DNA of 64,000 nucleotides, from assembly GCF_030718205.1 (NCBI RefSeq), contig NZ_JAUZQF010000007.1, positions 124,001-188,000 of the forward strand. Direction: 5' to 3'. Positions 51,074 through 60,223 of this stretch are shown one piece after another; the stretch's first letter is position 1, and the number at the start of each line of letters is the position of its first letter. Position numbers and translations under genes: made by a program. Below the pieces are notes generated by a model. The model did no database searches. It was given only the letters and a program-made list of their open reading frames with translations, and was not told the origin of the DNA. The stretch comes from Nonomuraea turcica. GTDB lineage: Bacteria > Actinomycetota > Actinomycetes > Streptosporangiales > Streptosporangiaceae.

Positions 51074-52384
51074 GTGACAGGGAACGGGCAATATCCACCT
51101 CCACCACAAGGGCCAGGCCAGCCACAACGGCCACCCTCGTTACCATGGCCGCCGCCGGGTCACCGTCAGCCGCAACCTCAGGGCGGCACTCCGTACGGAC
51201 CGCCCCAGGGACCGCCGCAGGGGCCGTCCTACCCCCCGCAGGGCGCTCCTCAGCACGATGGGCTGACGCGCCCGTACACGCAGCAGGTGCCGCCGCCACC
51301 GCCGTCGTACGGGCCGCAGTACCGGCAGCCCTTTCCTCCCCCGCCACCGCCGCCTCCGCCGCCGCCGATGCCGCCGCGGCAGTGGCATCAGCCGCCGCGC
51401 AGGAAGTCCGGCATGGGCGTCGTCGGGGTGCTCGGCATCGTGTTCGGGTCGATGGCGGCGTTGTTCGTGCTGATCGTCATCGGGGCGGCTATGCTCAAGA
51501 CCTCGTCGCGGTCGGAGACGACAAATCCCATCGCGATCCCGTCCTATGAGCCGCCCTCGCGCGATACAGACGACTCCGAGCCCTTCCCCACGCGCACCCG
51601 CGAGAGCGAGGACCCCGACACGCAGGCCACCCCGCCGCCCAAGGTCACGCTCAACACGAGTCTGAAGAACAACACCGTCTACCGGGCGGGCGCGCTGCCC
51701 CGGCTCAACTGCCCGGCCGGCAACGCCAGCATCTTCAACCACAGCCAGCTCAAAGCGCTGATTCTCAAGACCGGCAAGTGCATGGACCGGGCGTGGGGAC
51801 CGATCCTGCAGAAGCAGGGCATCGCGTTCCGCCCGCCGGGCTACGCCATCGCCTCCAGGCGCGGCAGGGGCGCGTGCGGCGACTATCCGCACACGGGCAA
51901 CATCGTGCCGTACTACTGCCCGCGCAACAGCACGATCTACGCCTCCACCTCGGCCATGGCCAGGGGCAACGGCAACTCCCGCGGCTACGGCGAGATCATC
52001 TCCTGGCATGGCGGGATCGTCAGCATGATGGCCCACGAGTACGGCCACCACGTCCAGAACATCACGGGCCTGCTGAACTCGTGGTGGGACAGCACGCTGG
52101 ACTCCTCCAGCCAGAGCGGCAAGCTGGCGCTGAGCCGGCGGCTGGAGCTGCAGGCCACCTGCTTCGGCGGCATGTGGATGCGGTCGGTGGCGGCGTCGTA
52201 CCCGGTGAGCATGGCCGACCGCAGGCAGCTGTTCTGGTTCTACGGCCAGGTGGGCGACTATCCGGGTTATCCGCGCGACCACGGCTCGCCGGTGAACAAC
52301 AACCGCTGGTTCCGGCAGGGATGGGAGAAGAGCAAGGCATACCAGTGCAATACGTGGCTGGCGCCCTCCTCAACGACCTCCTGA
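51074..52384 (+). CDS. Membrane-anchored neutral zinc metallopeptidase with poly-Pro tail
   Basis: 436 residues from GTG 51074 (GGGGAG upstream). The cytoplasmic N-terminus of about 120 residues is Pro/Gln/Gly-rich and includes a run of 10 or more Pro. A transmembrane helix (VVGVLGIVFGSMAALFVLIV) follows. The C-terminal peptidase domain holds the zinc motif MMAHEYGHHVQNITG and the downstream Glu in RRLELQATCFGG, as in the YpfJ/neutral zinc peptidase family. The active site faces outside. Divergent from the LysR gene. Confidence 0.88.
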   Translation: MTGNGQYPPPPQGPGQPQRPPSLPWPPPGHRQPQPQGGTPYGPPQGPPQGPSYPPQGAPQHDGLTRPYTQQVPPPPPSYGPQYRQPFPPPPPPPPPPPMPPRQWHQPPRRKSGMGVVGVLGIVFGSMAALFVLIVIGAAMLKTSSRSETTNPIAIPSYEPPSRDTDDSEPFPTRTRESEDPDTQATPPPKVTLNTSLKNNTVYRAGALPRLNCPAGNASIFNHSQLKALILKTGKCMDRAWGPILQKQGIAFRPPGYAIASRRGRGACGDYPHTGNIVPYYCPRNSTIYASTSAMARGNGNSRGYGEIISWHGGIVSMMAHEYGHHVQNITGLLNSWWDSTLDSSSQSGKLALSRRLELQATCFGGMWMRSVAASYPVSMADRRQLFWFYGQVGDYPGYPRDHGSPVNNNRWFRQGWEKSKAYQCNTWLAPSSTTS

Positions 52385-52518
52385 CGGCAACGTGGTGTTC
52401 ATCTCAGGTTGGGCACATGTCTCTGATGTCCAGATATGGGGACTAGAATCCTGGCAATCTTGTGCTCAACGGGGGGCAAGCGAACAGTTTTGCCTGGTAG
52501 GCGTGTGAAGGAGCCGGT

Positions 52519-54072
52519 GTGAGGAAGCGCGATGGGGTCGACGCCGTGCCAGGAGGCAGGAAAGAGCGCCCCCCGCGCCGTCCGCGTCCTGCACCCGGCT
52601 CCCGCGCCCCGCGCTTCGCCAAACCGCTGACGACCGCCTCCGTGGTCGGCTGGACCGCTCTGTCCGCCCTCGTGCCCGGTGCCGCACATCTGCGCACCGG
52701 GCATCGTCGTACCGGGCTGGTTCTCGTCAGCCTGTATGCGCTGGTGCTGCTCGGGGTGCTGGGCTTCGCCCTGACCCGGAAGGACCTCCTGGCGAGCCTC
52801 ACCACCTTCACCGACGACGGCATGATGGTCACGGTGATCGTCGTCGCCTCGGTGCTCGCGCTCGCCTGGTTCGCGCTCATGGTCGTCTCGTACGTGGTGC
52901 TCGGCCCGAACCGGCTCAACCAGCAGGGCCAGATGGTGACCGGCATCGTGGTGGGCGTGCTGTGCGTGGCCGTCATGTCGCCGTTCGCGCTGGCGGCCAG
53001 CTATGTGCAGACCGCCCAGAGCGCGATCAACGACATCTTCCCCTCCTCGCCCGACTCCGACACGCCGCCGGTCGCCCAGAACCCCGAGGACCCGTGGGGC
53101 GGCCGGACCCGGGTGAACTTCCTGCTCGTCGGCGGCGACGCGGCGGGCAACCGCACCGGCGTGCGGACCGACAGCATGAACGTCGCCAGCGTGGACATCA
53201 AGACCGGCAACACGGTTCTGTTCAGCCTGCCGCGCAACCTCCAGCACGTGCGCTTCCCGCCGTCCTCGCCGCTGCACAAGCAGTTCCCCAACGGCTTCAT
53301 GGCCGAACTGCCGAACGGCGGCCTGCTCAACGAGGTCTGGCAGTACGCCAACGACCACCCGGAGATCATGGGCGGCAAGAACAAGGGCTCGCGGGCGCTG
53401 ATGGACGCCATCGGCCACACGCTGGGCCTGAAGATCGACTACTACGCCCTGATCAACATGTACGGCTTCGCGGCGCTGGTCGACGCCATCGGCGGCCTGA
53501 AGATCCGCGTCGAGCAGGACGTCAAGTGGGGCGGGCTGTACGGCACGGCGGGCACGATCAAGGCGGGTACCCGGAAGCTGTCCGGCGAGCAGGCCCTCTG
53601 GTACGGCCGCTCCCGCGTGAACAGCGACGACTTCTCCCGCATGGGCCGCCAGCGCTGCGTCATCGGCGCCTTCGCCCAGCAGGCCACGCCGACCGTCATC
53701 CTGACGAACTTCAACAAGATCGCTGGCGCGGCGAAGCGCATGGCGTCCACGAACATCCCGCGGCCGCTCGTGCAGCCGCTGGTGGAGGTGGCCGTCAAGG
53801 TCAAGGACGCCAAGATCACCAGCCTGCAGTTCGTGCCGCCGGACTTCTGGCCGGGCAGCGCGGACTGGGTGAAGATCCGCCAGGCTGCGAAGAAGGCGAT
53901 CAACGACTCCATGCGGCCGCGCAAGCAGGCTCAGACGGCCGGCGTCAGCGCCTCGCCCAGCGTCACGGGGGCCACGCCGACGAAGACCAGCGCGGCCGCG
54001 CCCACGCAGACCCCGACCCGCAACAGCCAGAAGAGCGGCGCCAAGTCCCTCGACGAGCTCTGCGGCCTCTGA
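52519..54072 (+). CDS. LytR-CpsA-Psr (LCP) family protein
   Basis: 517 residues from GTG 52519 with AAGGAG upstream. The N-terminus has about four hydrophobic helices (VLVSLYALVLLGVLGFALT, VIVVASVLALAWFALMVVSY), which is more than the single helix usual for this family. The LCP core follows: RVNFLLVGGDAAGNRTGVRT, DSMNVASVDIKTGNTVLFSL, PRNL, YYALINMYGFAALVDAIGGL, and the Arg-rich YGRSRVNSDDFSRMGRQ. LCP enzymes attach teichoic acids or arabinogalactan to peptidoglycan outside the cell. The C-terminal tail is Thr/Ala/Pro-rich. Confidence 0.92.
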   Translation: MRKRDGVDAVPGGRKERPPRRPRPAPGSRAPRFAKPLTTASVVGWTALSALVPGAAHLRTGHRRTGLVLVSLYALVLLGVLGFALTRKDLLASLTTFTDDGMMVTVIVVASVLALAWFALMVVSYVVLGPNRLNQQGQMVTGIVVGVLCVAVMSPFALAASYVQTAQSAINDIFPSSPDSDTPPVAQNPEDPWGGRTRVNFLLVGGDAAGNRTGVRTDSMNVASVDIKTGNTVLFSLPRNLQHVRFPPSSPLHKQFPNGFMAELPNGGLLNEVWQYANDHPEIMGGKNKGSRALMDAIGHTLGLKIDYYALINMYGFAALVDAIGGLKIRVEQDVKWGGLYGTAGTIKAGTRKLSGEQALWYGRSRVNSDDFSRMGRQRCVIGAFAQQATPTVILTNFNKIAGAAKRMASTNIPRPLVQPLVEVAVKVKDAKITSLQFVPPDFWPGSADWVKIRQAAKKAINDSMRPRKQAQTAGVSASPSVTGATPTKTSAAAPTQTPTRNSQKSGAKSLDELCGL

Positions 54073-54177
54073 CCGTCACACGGTCGCTGGAAGCCGTTGT
54101 GTGCCCCTGACCCCGTCCGGCCCACCGCCGTGGGACGATTCCAGACACCAGGACTGGCGACGAGCGGAGTGCCCAAC

Positions 54178-54294
54178 ATGGTCGAGACGTCCGCGCGATC
54201 GTGCCCAAAGGCAAGCAAGCATCTGCGGCTGCTCCAGCGAGCCGACGGCTACACGTATACGATCGCGAAGGAAGTACACCGGTGCGCACCCTGA
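54178..54294 (+). CDS. Possible small protein
   Basis: 38 residues from ATG 54178 with GGAG about 8 nt upstream: it begins MVETSARSCPKASKHLRLL and ends YTIAKEVHRCAP. The composition is protein-like, but no family is recognised and the frame may be chance. The rest of 54073-54379 shows nothing else. Confidence 0.3.
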   Translation: MVETSARSCPKASKHLRLLQRADGYTYTIAKEVHRCAP

Positions 54295-54379
54295 CGGCGA
54301 ACCGCCTTTCCCTGCCCCGCTACGCGGGAGTCCGTTTCCTCCCCGGCCTGACGGCCGGAGTATCCACGGAGAAGGTCCG

Positions 54380-56416
54380 ATGACACTCCAGGCGCAGAGG
54401 CCGGTCAATGGCGAAGAGAAGGCTCACTGGCTGGCCGTCCGGCCGAGGCTGATCCTCGCCAGCGCCTTCATGCTCTTCCTCGAGCTGGCGCTGATCCGGT
54501 GGACCGGGTCCAACATCGTCCACCTGAGCTACTTCACCAACTTCGTGCTGCTCGGCTCGTTCCTCGGCATCGGGCTCGGGTTCCTGCGCGTGGGGCGTTC
54601 GCGGCGGCAGCCGTACTATTCGCCGATCGTGCTCGCGATCCTGGCCGTCGTGGTGCTGACCTTCCCGGTGACCGTGGATCGCAACACCGAGGGCGTCCTT
54701 TACTGGACGAGCCTGTCCACCAGCGGCCCGCCCGCGTGGCTGATCCTGCCGGTCATCTTCTGCGCCGCCGCGCTGATCCTCATGGGGCCGGCCGAGCTCG
54801 TCGGCCGGTGCTTTCCTGAGCTGCCGCGGCTGGAGGCCTACCGCTACGACCTGATCGGCAGCCTGACCGGCATCGCGGCGTTCACGGCGCTGTCGTTCCT
54901 GAGCGCGCCGCCGGTGTTCTGGGGGCTGATCGCCGCCATCTGCTACGGCGTGCTGCTGGTCCCGAAACCGCGCGCGCTCTATGTGGGGCTGGTGACCGTG
55001 CCCTCGCTGGTCGTGGTGGGCCTGCTGCTTGCCGAGACGCTCACGGCAGGGGCGATCTGGTCGCCCTACTACAAGGTCACGTCCCGGCAGTTCGAGCAGC
55101 TCGGCGTCGGCGTCACCGACATCGCCGTCAACGGCATCCCGCACCAGCAGGCCGTGCCCGCCGCCGCCCGCCTGCAGTGGGAGCGCCAGTACGGATTGCC
55201 GTACGAGCGCACCGCCAAACCCCCGAAGAACGTGCTCATCGTCGGCGCGGGCAGCGGCACCGACGTGGCGATCGCCCTGTCCAAGGGCGCGAGCCACGTC
55301 GACGCCGTGGAGATCGACCCGAAGCTGCGCGAGCTGGGCGGCTCGGTCCATCCCGACCGCCCCTACGACGACCCCCGCGTCACCACCCACGTCACCGACG
55401 GACGCGCCTTCCTGGAGCGCACCGACGCCACGTACGACCTGATCCTGTTCGCCCTGCCCGACTCGCTCACCCTCGTCTCCGGGGCCAGCTCGCTGCGGCT
55501 GGAGAGCTATCTGTTCACCGAGGAGGCCATGCGGGCCGCCCGCGAGCACCTCAGTCCGGGCGGCACGTTCTCGATGTACAACTACTACCGCGAGAGCTGG
55601 CTCGTCGACCGCCTGGCCTTGACCATGCAGCAGGCCTTCGGGCACAAGCCCTGCGTCGACGTCGTGAGCACCGCGGGCCAGCAGGCCGTGATCACCGCGG
55701 GCCTGACCGCGGCCGATCAGCGCTGCGCCGCCGCGTGGCCCGGCGCCGCGCCGGGCACCCCGCAGCCCGCCGACGACGACCGGCCCTTCCTCTACCTCCA
55801 CGACGCCACGATCCCGCCGATCTACATCATCACGCTCACCCTGATCCTCATCGTCAGCCTGCTGGCCGTCCGCGTCGTCGCGGGTCCGTACCAGCGGATG
55901 CGGCCCTACGCCGACCTGTTCCTGCTGGGCGTGGCGTTCATGCTGCTGGAGACCAAGAGCGTGACCGGGTTCGCGCTGCTGTTCGGCACCACGTGGGTGG
56001 TCAACGCCATCGTCTTCGCCGGCGTGCTGGTCGCCGTGCTCGCCGCCGTCGAGGTGACCCGTCGCTTCCGCACTCCACCGCTGCCGGTCATGTACGGGAT
56101 CCTGCTCGCGGGCCTCCTGCTGGCCTGGCTGGTCCCGAACGCGTGGCTGCTGTCCCTGCCGCTGCCCCTGCGCGCGGTGGCCGCCGTGACGGTGGCGTTC
56201 CTGCCGATCTTCGCCGCGAACGTCGTCTTCGCCAAACGCTTCGCCGACACGGCCGACGCGACCACCTCCTTCGGGGCGAACCTGCTGGGGGCGATGGTGG
56301 GCGGCTGCCTGGAGTACGCGGCGCTGGTGATCGGCTACAAAGGCCTGCTCATCGTCGCCGCCCTTCTCTACATCGGCGCGCTGGCCCTGCTGCCCCGCAA
56401 ACGTGCGCTGGTGTGA
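54380..56416 (+). CDS. Membrane-embedded spermidine-synthase-like protein
   Basis: 678 residues from ATG 54380 with GGAGAAGG upstream. N-terminal helices (ILASAFMLFLELALIRWTGS, VLLAILAVVVLTFPVTV) resemble the multi-pass domain found in some bacterial spermidine-synthase homologues. The middle carries a Rossmann methyltransferase/spermidine-synthase fold (NVLIVGAGSGTDVAIALSKG, VDAVEIDPKLRELG, RAFLERTDATYDLILFALPD). Four or five further helices follow. It may transfer an aminopropyl or similar group at the membrane. True spermidine synthase activity is not established for this type. Confidence 0.78.
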   Translation: MTLQAQRPVNGEEKAHWLAVRPRLILASAFMLFLELALIRWTGSNIVHLSYFTNFVLLGSFLGIGLGFLRVGRSRRQPYYSPIVLAILAVVVLTFPVTVDRNTEGVLYWTSLSTSGPPAWLILPVIFCAAALILMGPAELVGRCFPELPRLEAYRYDLIGSLTGIAAFTALSFLSAPPVFWGLIAAICYGVLLVPKPRALYVGLVTVPSLVVVGLLLAETLTAGAIWSPYYKVTSRQFEQLGVGVTDIAVNGIPHQQAVPAAARLQWERQYGLPYERTAKPPKNVLIVGAGSGTDVAIALSKGASHVDAVEIDPKLRELGGSVHPDRPYDDPRVTTHVTDGRAFLERTDATYDLILFALPDSLTLVSGASSLRLESYLFTEEAMRAAREHLSPGGTFSMYNYYRESWLVDRLALTMQQAFGHKPCVDVVSTAGQQAVITAGLTAADQRCAAAWPGAAPGTPQPADDDRPFLYLHDATIPPIYIITLTLILIVSLLAVRVVAGPYQRMRPYADLFLLGVAFMLLETKSVTGFALLFGTTWVVNAIVFAGVLVAVLAAVEVTRRFRTPPLPVMYGILLAGLLLAWLVPNAWLLSLPLPLRAVAAVTVAFLPIFAANVVFAKRFADTADATTSFGANLLGAMVGGCLEYAALVIGYKGLLIVAALLYIGALALLPRKRALV

Positions 56417-56548
56417 AAAATGTCGTCCACTTCGCGCCGTTTGGGGGTGTTCTCGCAGGTCACATCCCTGAAACCCGCTGGACGCGCACCCCCGGATGAA
56501 GGAATGTTGGGAGGTTCCTTCCCTCCAGAAGATCTTCGGTGGTGACAC

Positions 56549-57907
56549 ATGCGTGTCCTGATCCAGCTCCGCCCCTCCCCCGATCTGGTCGCGGCCGTGG
56601 CCGATCCCGGCCAGACGGCCACGACGGCCGACGTGGCCGACGGCCTGCCCGGGGTCGAGCTCGACACGGCCTTCGTCCCGGTGGCCGTGCCGCGGCCGGT
56701 TCCCGCGGCGGGCGGCGATCCCCTCTCGCTCAACCAGCCGCTCGACTTCTCGCTGGCCGCCGAGGACGCGTCCGTGCTCGTACGCGGCACGATCTCGGAC
56801 GACGAGCTGGCCTCCAGGGTCACGCTGCTGCCCACGCTCAGACCCGACGTGGTGGGGATCTTCTCCGACCCGGTGATCGAGTCCTCTCCCACCTGCGGCG
56901 GCGACTCGCCGAACGGTGACTGGCACGACGTCGAGCGGCTGCTCAACGTGGCGGGGCTGCAGGCCGAAGGGCTCGACGGCTCGGGGGTGGCGCTGGCCGT
57001 GCTCGACACCGGCGTCAACGCCGCCCACACGGCCAGACAGCTCGGCAGGGCCGTCACGCTCGACGCGCCCCGGTGCTGGAGCCCCTCCGGGGTGACGGGC
57101 AAACCGGGCGAGTTCGAGGTGGATCACGGGACGATGTGCGCGTTCGACGCGCTCATCGCCGCCCCGCAGGCCTCGCTCATCGACATCCCGTTGCTGCTGT
57201 CCACCCGGCCGGGCGGATCGGCGCTCGATGGGCTGCTGTCGGACGCGGTGTCGGCGTTCGCGCATCTGCGTACCGTGCTCGACGCCCAGCCGGCCGCGAC
57301 GCGGGCGCTGGTCGTGAGCAACTCGTGGGGGTCGTTCTCGCCCGAGTGGGACTTCCCCGTCGGGCATCCGGGCAACTACTCCGACAGCGCCGCCCATCCG
57401 TTCAACCTCATGGTGGCCGCCCTGGACCGGGCGGGGGCCGACGTGCTGTTCGCGGCGGGCAACTGCGGGCAGGAGTGCCCGGACGGCCGGTGCGCCTACC
57501 CCAACCGGCCCATCGTGGGCGCCAACTCCCACCCGAAGGCCCTGTCGATCGGCGGCATCGACGTCAACGGCGACCGGGTGGGTTACTCCTCCCAGGGGCC
57601 GGGGCGGCTGACCGCCCGTAAGCCCGACGTGTGCGGTTACACGCACTTCCTCGGGTCGGCGGCGTTCGGGAAGGGCGAGCCGGACTCCGGGACGTCCGCG
57701 GCGACGCCGGTGGTCGCGGGGCTCGTGGCGGCGGTGCGTACCCGGTGGCCGGCGGCCAAGTTGTCGCCGGCGCAGCTGCGGGCGCTGCTCCGGCGCAGCG
57801 CGGAGGACCGGAGCGAGGTCGGGTTCGACTACGACTACGGGTACGGGATCGTGGATCCGGGCGGGATCATGGCCGCGCTCCAGCGACGGGCCAAGAACGC
57901 GGCCTGA
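56549..57907 (+). CDS. S8-family serine peptidase (subtilase)
   Basis: 452 residues from ATG 56549. Catalytic triad: Asp in LAVLDTGVNAAH, His in EVDHGTMCAFDALI, Ser in DSGTSAATPVVAGLVA; the oxyanion Asn is in LFAAGNCGQ. The first 120 residues form a non-catalytic N-terminal part resembling a prodomain, but no signal peptide is visible, so the enzyme may be intracellular or non-classically released. A Cys-rich insert (CGQECPDGRCAYPNRP) is unusual. A dyad GAAGATCTTC (56528-56537) lies just upstream. Confidence 0.9.
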   Translation: MRVLIQLRPSPDLVAAVADPGQTATTADVADGLPGVELDTAFVPVAVPRPVPAAGGDPLSLNQPLDFSLAAEDASVLVRGTISDDELASRVTLLPTLRPDVVGIFSDPVIESSPTCGGDSPNGDWHDVERLLNVAGLQAEGLDGSGVALAVLDTGVNAAHTARQLGRAVTLDAPRCWSPSGVTGKPGEFEVDHGTMCAFDALIAAPQASLIDIPLLLSTRPGGSALDGLLSDAVSAFAHLRTVLDAQPAATRALVVSNSWGSFSPEWDFPVGHPGNYSDSAAHPFNLMVAALDRAGADVLFAAGNCGQECPDGRCAYPNRPIVGANSHPKALSIGGIDVNGDRVGYSSQGPGRLTARKPDVCGYTHFLGSAAFGKGEPDSGTSAATPVVAGLVAAVRTRWPAAKLSPAQLRALLRRSAEDRSEVGFDYDYGYGIVDPGGIMAALQRRAKNAA

Positions 57908-57916
57908 GCCCCAAAG

Positions 57917-57961
57917 CGCCCCGGCCGTCCTTCGGCTGGTTCCTCATCGGGAGCCGGGGCG
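57917..57961. terminator. Inverted repeat between convergent genes
   Basis: CGCCCCGGC (57917-57925) and GCCGGGGCG (57953-57961) form a 9-bp GC stem with a 27-nt loop, between the subtilase and the ABC permease genes. It can end transcription from both sides. Confidence 0.6.
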
Positions 57962-57971
57962 GATGATCGGG

Positions 57972-58697
57972 CTAGGCGTTCTCCCGATTGAACACCCGGG
58001 TCCCGATCGTGAGGCTGAGCACGGCGAAGACCGCGGTCACCGCCACGCCGGCGCCCACGGTGCCGGTCAGGTAGCGCCCCTGGAACAGCTCGCGCACCGC
58101 CTCGAGCACGTACCGGAACGGGCTGATGTGGGAGATGGCGTCGAGCCAGCCCGGCGCCATCGACATCGGCAGGAACGAGCCGGACAGCAGGATCAGCGGG
58201 ATCACCGCCGTGGACATCACCGGCGCGAAGAGCTGCTCGTTCATGGTCAGCGCGATGGCGTACGACAGCGCCGCCAGGCTGACACCGAGCACGACCACCA
58301 GTACGAAGCCCGCCAGCAGCCCCATCGCCGGAGCGCGCAGGCCCAACGCGAAGGCCACGGCCAGGAGCAGCAGTGTCTGGATGATCAGCGTGACCGCGTT
58401 GTTGAGCACCCGCCCCAGCAGCAGCGCCAGGCGGCTGGCGGGGGTGACGCGCATGCGTTCCAGGACGCCGGAGCGCTTCTCGAAGACCACGCCGATGCCG
58501 GCCAAAGCCATGCTCATCAGCCCCAGCTGGATCATGAGGCCGGGCACCAGCGTCTCCCACGTGCCGAAGGTGGTGAAGATCGGCCCGAACAGCACCAGGA
58601 ACAGCAGTGGCTGGATCAGTCCGAAGACGATGCCGACCCGCTGCTGGAGCGTGACCCGCACGCCGTGGCGGAACAACACCCAGGTGTCGCGCAGCAT
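57972..58697 (-). CDS. ABC-2 drug-export permease (DrrB-like)
   Basis: 241 residues from ATG 58697, which overlaps the ATPase stop (TGATG). Six helices (IVFGLIQPLLFLVLFGPIFT, LIIQTLLLLAVAFALGL, AVTAVFAVLSLTIGTRVF) and the block ERMRVTPASRLALLLGRVLN of DrrB-type transporters. It forms the membrane part of a drug or metabolite exporter with the gene at 58697-59437. Confidence 0.92.
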   Translation of the reverse strand: MLRDTWVLFRHGVRVTLQQRVGIVFGLIQPLLFLVLFGPIFTTFGTWETLVPGLMIQLGLMSMALAGIGVVFEKRSGVLERMRVTPASRLALLLGRVLNNAVTLIIQTLLLLAVAFALGLRAPAMGLLAGFVLVVVLGVSLAALSYAIALTMNEQLFAPVMSTAVIPLILLSGSFLPMSMAPGWLDAISHISPFRYVLEAVRELFQGRYLTGTVGAGVAVTAVFAVLSLTIGTRVFNRENA

Positions 58698-59437
58698 CAG
58701 GCGCCCACCTCCTCGCGCAGCGACCGGCCGGTGATGTCGAGGAACACGTCGTCGAGCGTGCGCCCACCGGCCTTCAGCTCGGCCGGGGTGCCCTCGGCCA
58801 CGATGCGGCCGTGGTCGATGATCAGCAGCCGGTCGCAGAGGGCGTCGGCCTCGTCGAGGTAGTGGGTGGTGAGGAAGACCGTCATGCCCTTCTCCGCCCG
58901 CAGCGAGCGGATGTGGTCCCACAGGTTGGCCCGGCTCTGCGGGTCGAGCCCGGTCGTCGGCTCGTCCAGGAAGAGCAGGACGGGGTCGTGCAGCAGCGCG
59001 AACGCGATGTCGAAGCGACGCCGCTGGCCGCCCGACAACGTGGCGGCGGGCCTGGACTCCAGGCCGGTGAGCTCCAGCCGGGCCAGGACCTCCCGCGACC
59101 TGGCGGTGGCCTCCTCCCGGCTCAGGCCGTAGAGCATGCCCTGGAGTTCGAGCTCGCCCTTCAGCGGCGTCATGGGCAGGAACCCGCTGCCCTGGGCGAC
59201 GTACCCGATGCGCTTGCGCACCTCGCGAGCGTCGGCGAGCAGGTCGTGGCCGGCCACCGTGGCGCTGCCGGACGTGGGCTTGAGCAGGGTGGTCAGCATG
59301 CGCATGGTCGTGGTCTTGCCCGCGCCGTTGGGGCCGAGGAAGCCGACGATCTCGCCGGGTTTCACCGTGATGTCCACGCCTTTGACGGCCTCCACGCCGC
59401 CATCGAAGGTCTTCGTCAGACCTGAAGTCACAATCAT
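58697..59437 (-). CDS. ABC drug-export ATP-binding protein (DrrA-like)
   Basis: 246 residues. Walker A GPNGAGKTTT, signature LSGGQRRRFDIAFAL, Walker B LLFLDEPTTGLDP, switch His in FLTTHYLDEADAL. The C-terminal tail GRTLDDVFLDITGRSLRE is characteristic of the DrrA group. The gene is divergent from a TetR gene with a 27-bp dyad between them, a common self-resistance layout. Daunorubicin itself is not implied. Confidence 0.93.
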   Translation of the reverse strand: MIVTSGLTKTFDGGVEAVKGVDITVKPGEIVGFLGPNGAGKTTTMRMLTTLLKPTSGSATVAGHDLLADAREVRKRIGYVAQGSGFLPMTPLKGELELQGMLYGLSREEATARSREVLARLELTGLESRPAATLSGGQRRRFDIAFALLHDPVLLFLDEPTTGLDPQSRANLWDHIRSLRAEKGMTVFLTTHYLDEADALCDRLLIIDHGRIVAEGTPAELKAGGRTLDDVFLDITGRSLREEVGA

Positions 59438-59447
59438 TTCATCGCCT

Positions 59448-59474
59448 CCAAAATTTAGGTAAGCATAATTTTGG
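59448..59474. promoter_or_regulatory. 27-bp dyad, likely TetR operator
   Basis: CCAAAATT (59448-59455) and AATTTTGG (59467-59474) are perfect inverted repeats around an 11-bp spacer, in the 66-bp gap between the divergent exporter and TetR genes. A TetR dimer bound here would block both promoters. Confidence 0.8.
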
Positions 59475-59503
59475 GGTCACTGCAAATTTGATAGCATGGA
59501 GGC

Positions 59504-60223
59504 ATGCAAGAGGGGCTGCGGGAGCGGAAGAAGCGCGAAACCAGGGAGCGCATCGCGGACATCGCGATGGGGCTGTTCATGGCGCGGGGGTTCGACAGCG
59601 TGACCGTGGCCGAGGTGGCGCGGGCCGCCGACGTGTCGGTCAACACGGTCTTCAACTACTTCAGCACCAAGGAAGACCTGTTCGCCGACCGGCAGCGGAT
59701 CGCCGTCGACCTGCCGCAGCAGGTGCTGCGGGAGCGCGAGCCGGGGGAAAGTGTGGTGCGGGCGTTCCGGCGCGACTATCTCGACGCGATCGACACCCGC
59801 CACTGGCGCCACGGGCTCAACCTGGGCGGCGACGTGTTCGCCAGGATCGTGGGCGCCAGCCCGGCCCTCATCGCCCGGATGCGCCAGATCCACGAGGAGC
59901 GTGAGGAGGGCCTGGCACGGCTGCTGGCCGACCAGGTCGACGCCGCGCCGGACGACCTCACGCCGCGGCTGGTGGCGGCGCACCTGCTCAACACGACGCG
60001 GATCCTGAGCGGGTCCGCGGTCGACAGGATGCGCGCCGGCGAGGAATGGGAGAGCATCGAGCCCGATCTCAGGGCGCAGGCGGAGAAGGCCTTCGACCTG
60101 CTGGAGTCAGGACTCGGCGACTACGGACGAGACCGGCTAGTAGCTGCTGCTGGTGGAGAAGCCGCCGCTGATCAGCGCGATGCCGAAAGCGAAGATCAGA
60201 AACGCGAACGTGATGATCATTAG
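59504..60223 (+). CDS. TetR-family transcriptional regulator
   Basis: 239 residues. N-terminal TetR helix-turn-helix: RERIADIAMGLFMARGFDSV, TVAEVARAADVSVNTVFNYF, STKEDLFADR. The C-terminal ligand-binding helices follow. The last 25 residues are charged and overlap the convergent DUF4190-type gene by 87 bp, so the native end may be nearer 60140, but no earlier stop exists. It likely represses the divergent DrrAB-type exporter and itself. Confidence 0.92.
   Translation: MQEGLRERKKRETRERIADIAMGLFMARGFDSVTVAEVARAADVSVNTVFNYFSTKEDLFADRQRIAVDLPQQVLREREPGESVVRAFRRDYLDAIDTRHWRHGLNLGGDVFARIVGASPALIARMRQIHEEREEGLARLLADQVDAAPDDLTPRLVAAHLLNTTRILSGSAVDRMRAGEEWESIEPDLRAQAEKAFDLLESGLGDYGRDRLVAAAGGEAAADQRDAESEDQKRERDDH

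Noticed and set aside
54320..57646. A 1108-codon open frame on the minus strand across the spermidine-synthase-like and subtilase genes
   Set aside because: It is antisense to two clear gene products, is rich in Arg/Gly/His/Gln, and has no domain. High GC makes long antisense frames common.
58697..59437. Calling the exporter a daunorubicin resistance transporter
   Set aside because: DrrA-type similarity defines the transporter class, not the drug, and no biosynthetic genes are nearby.
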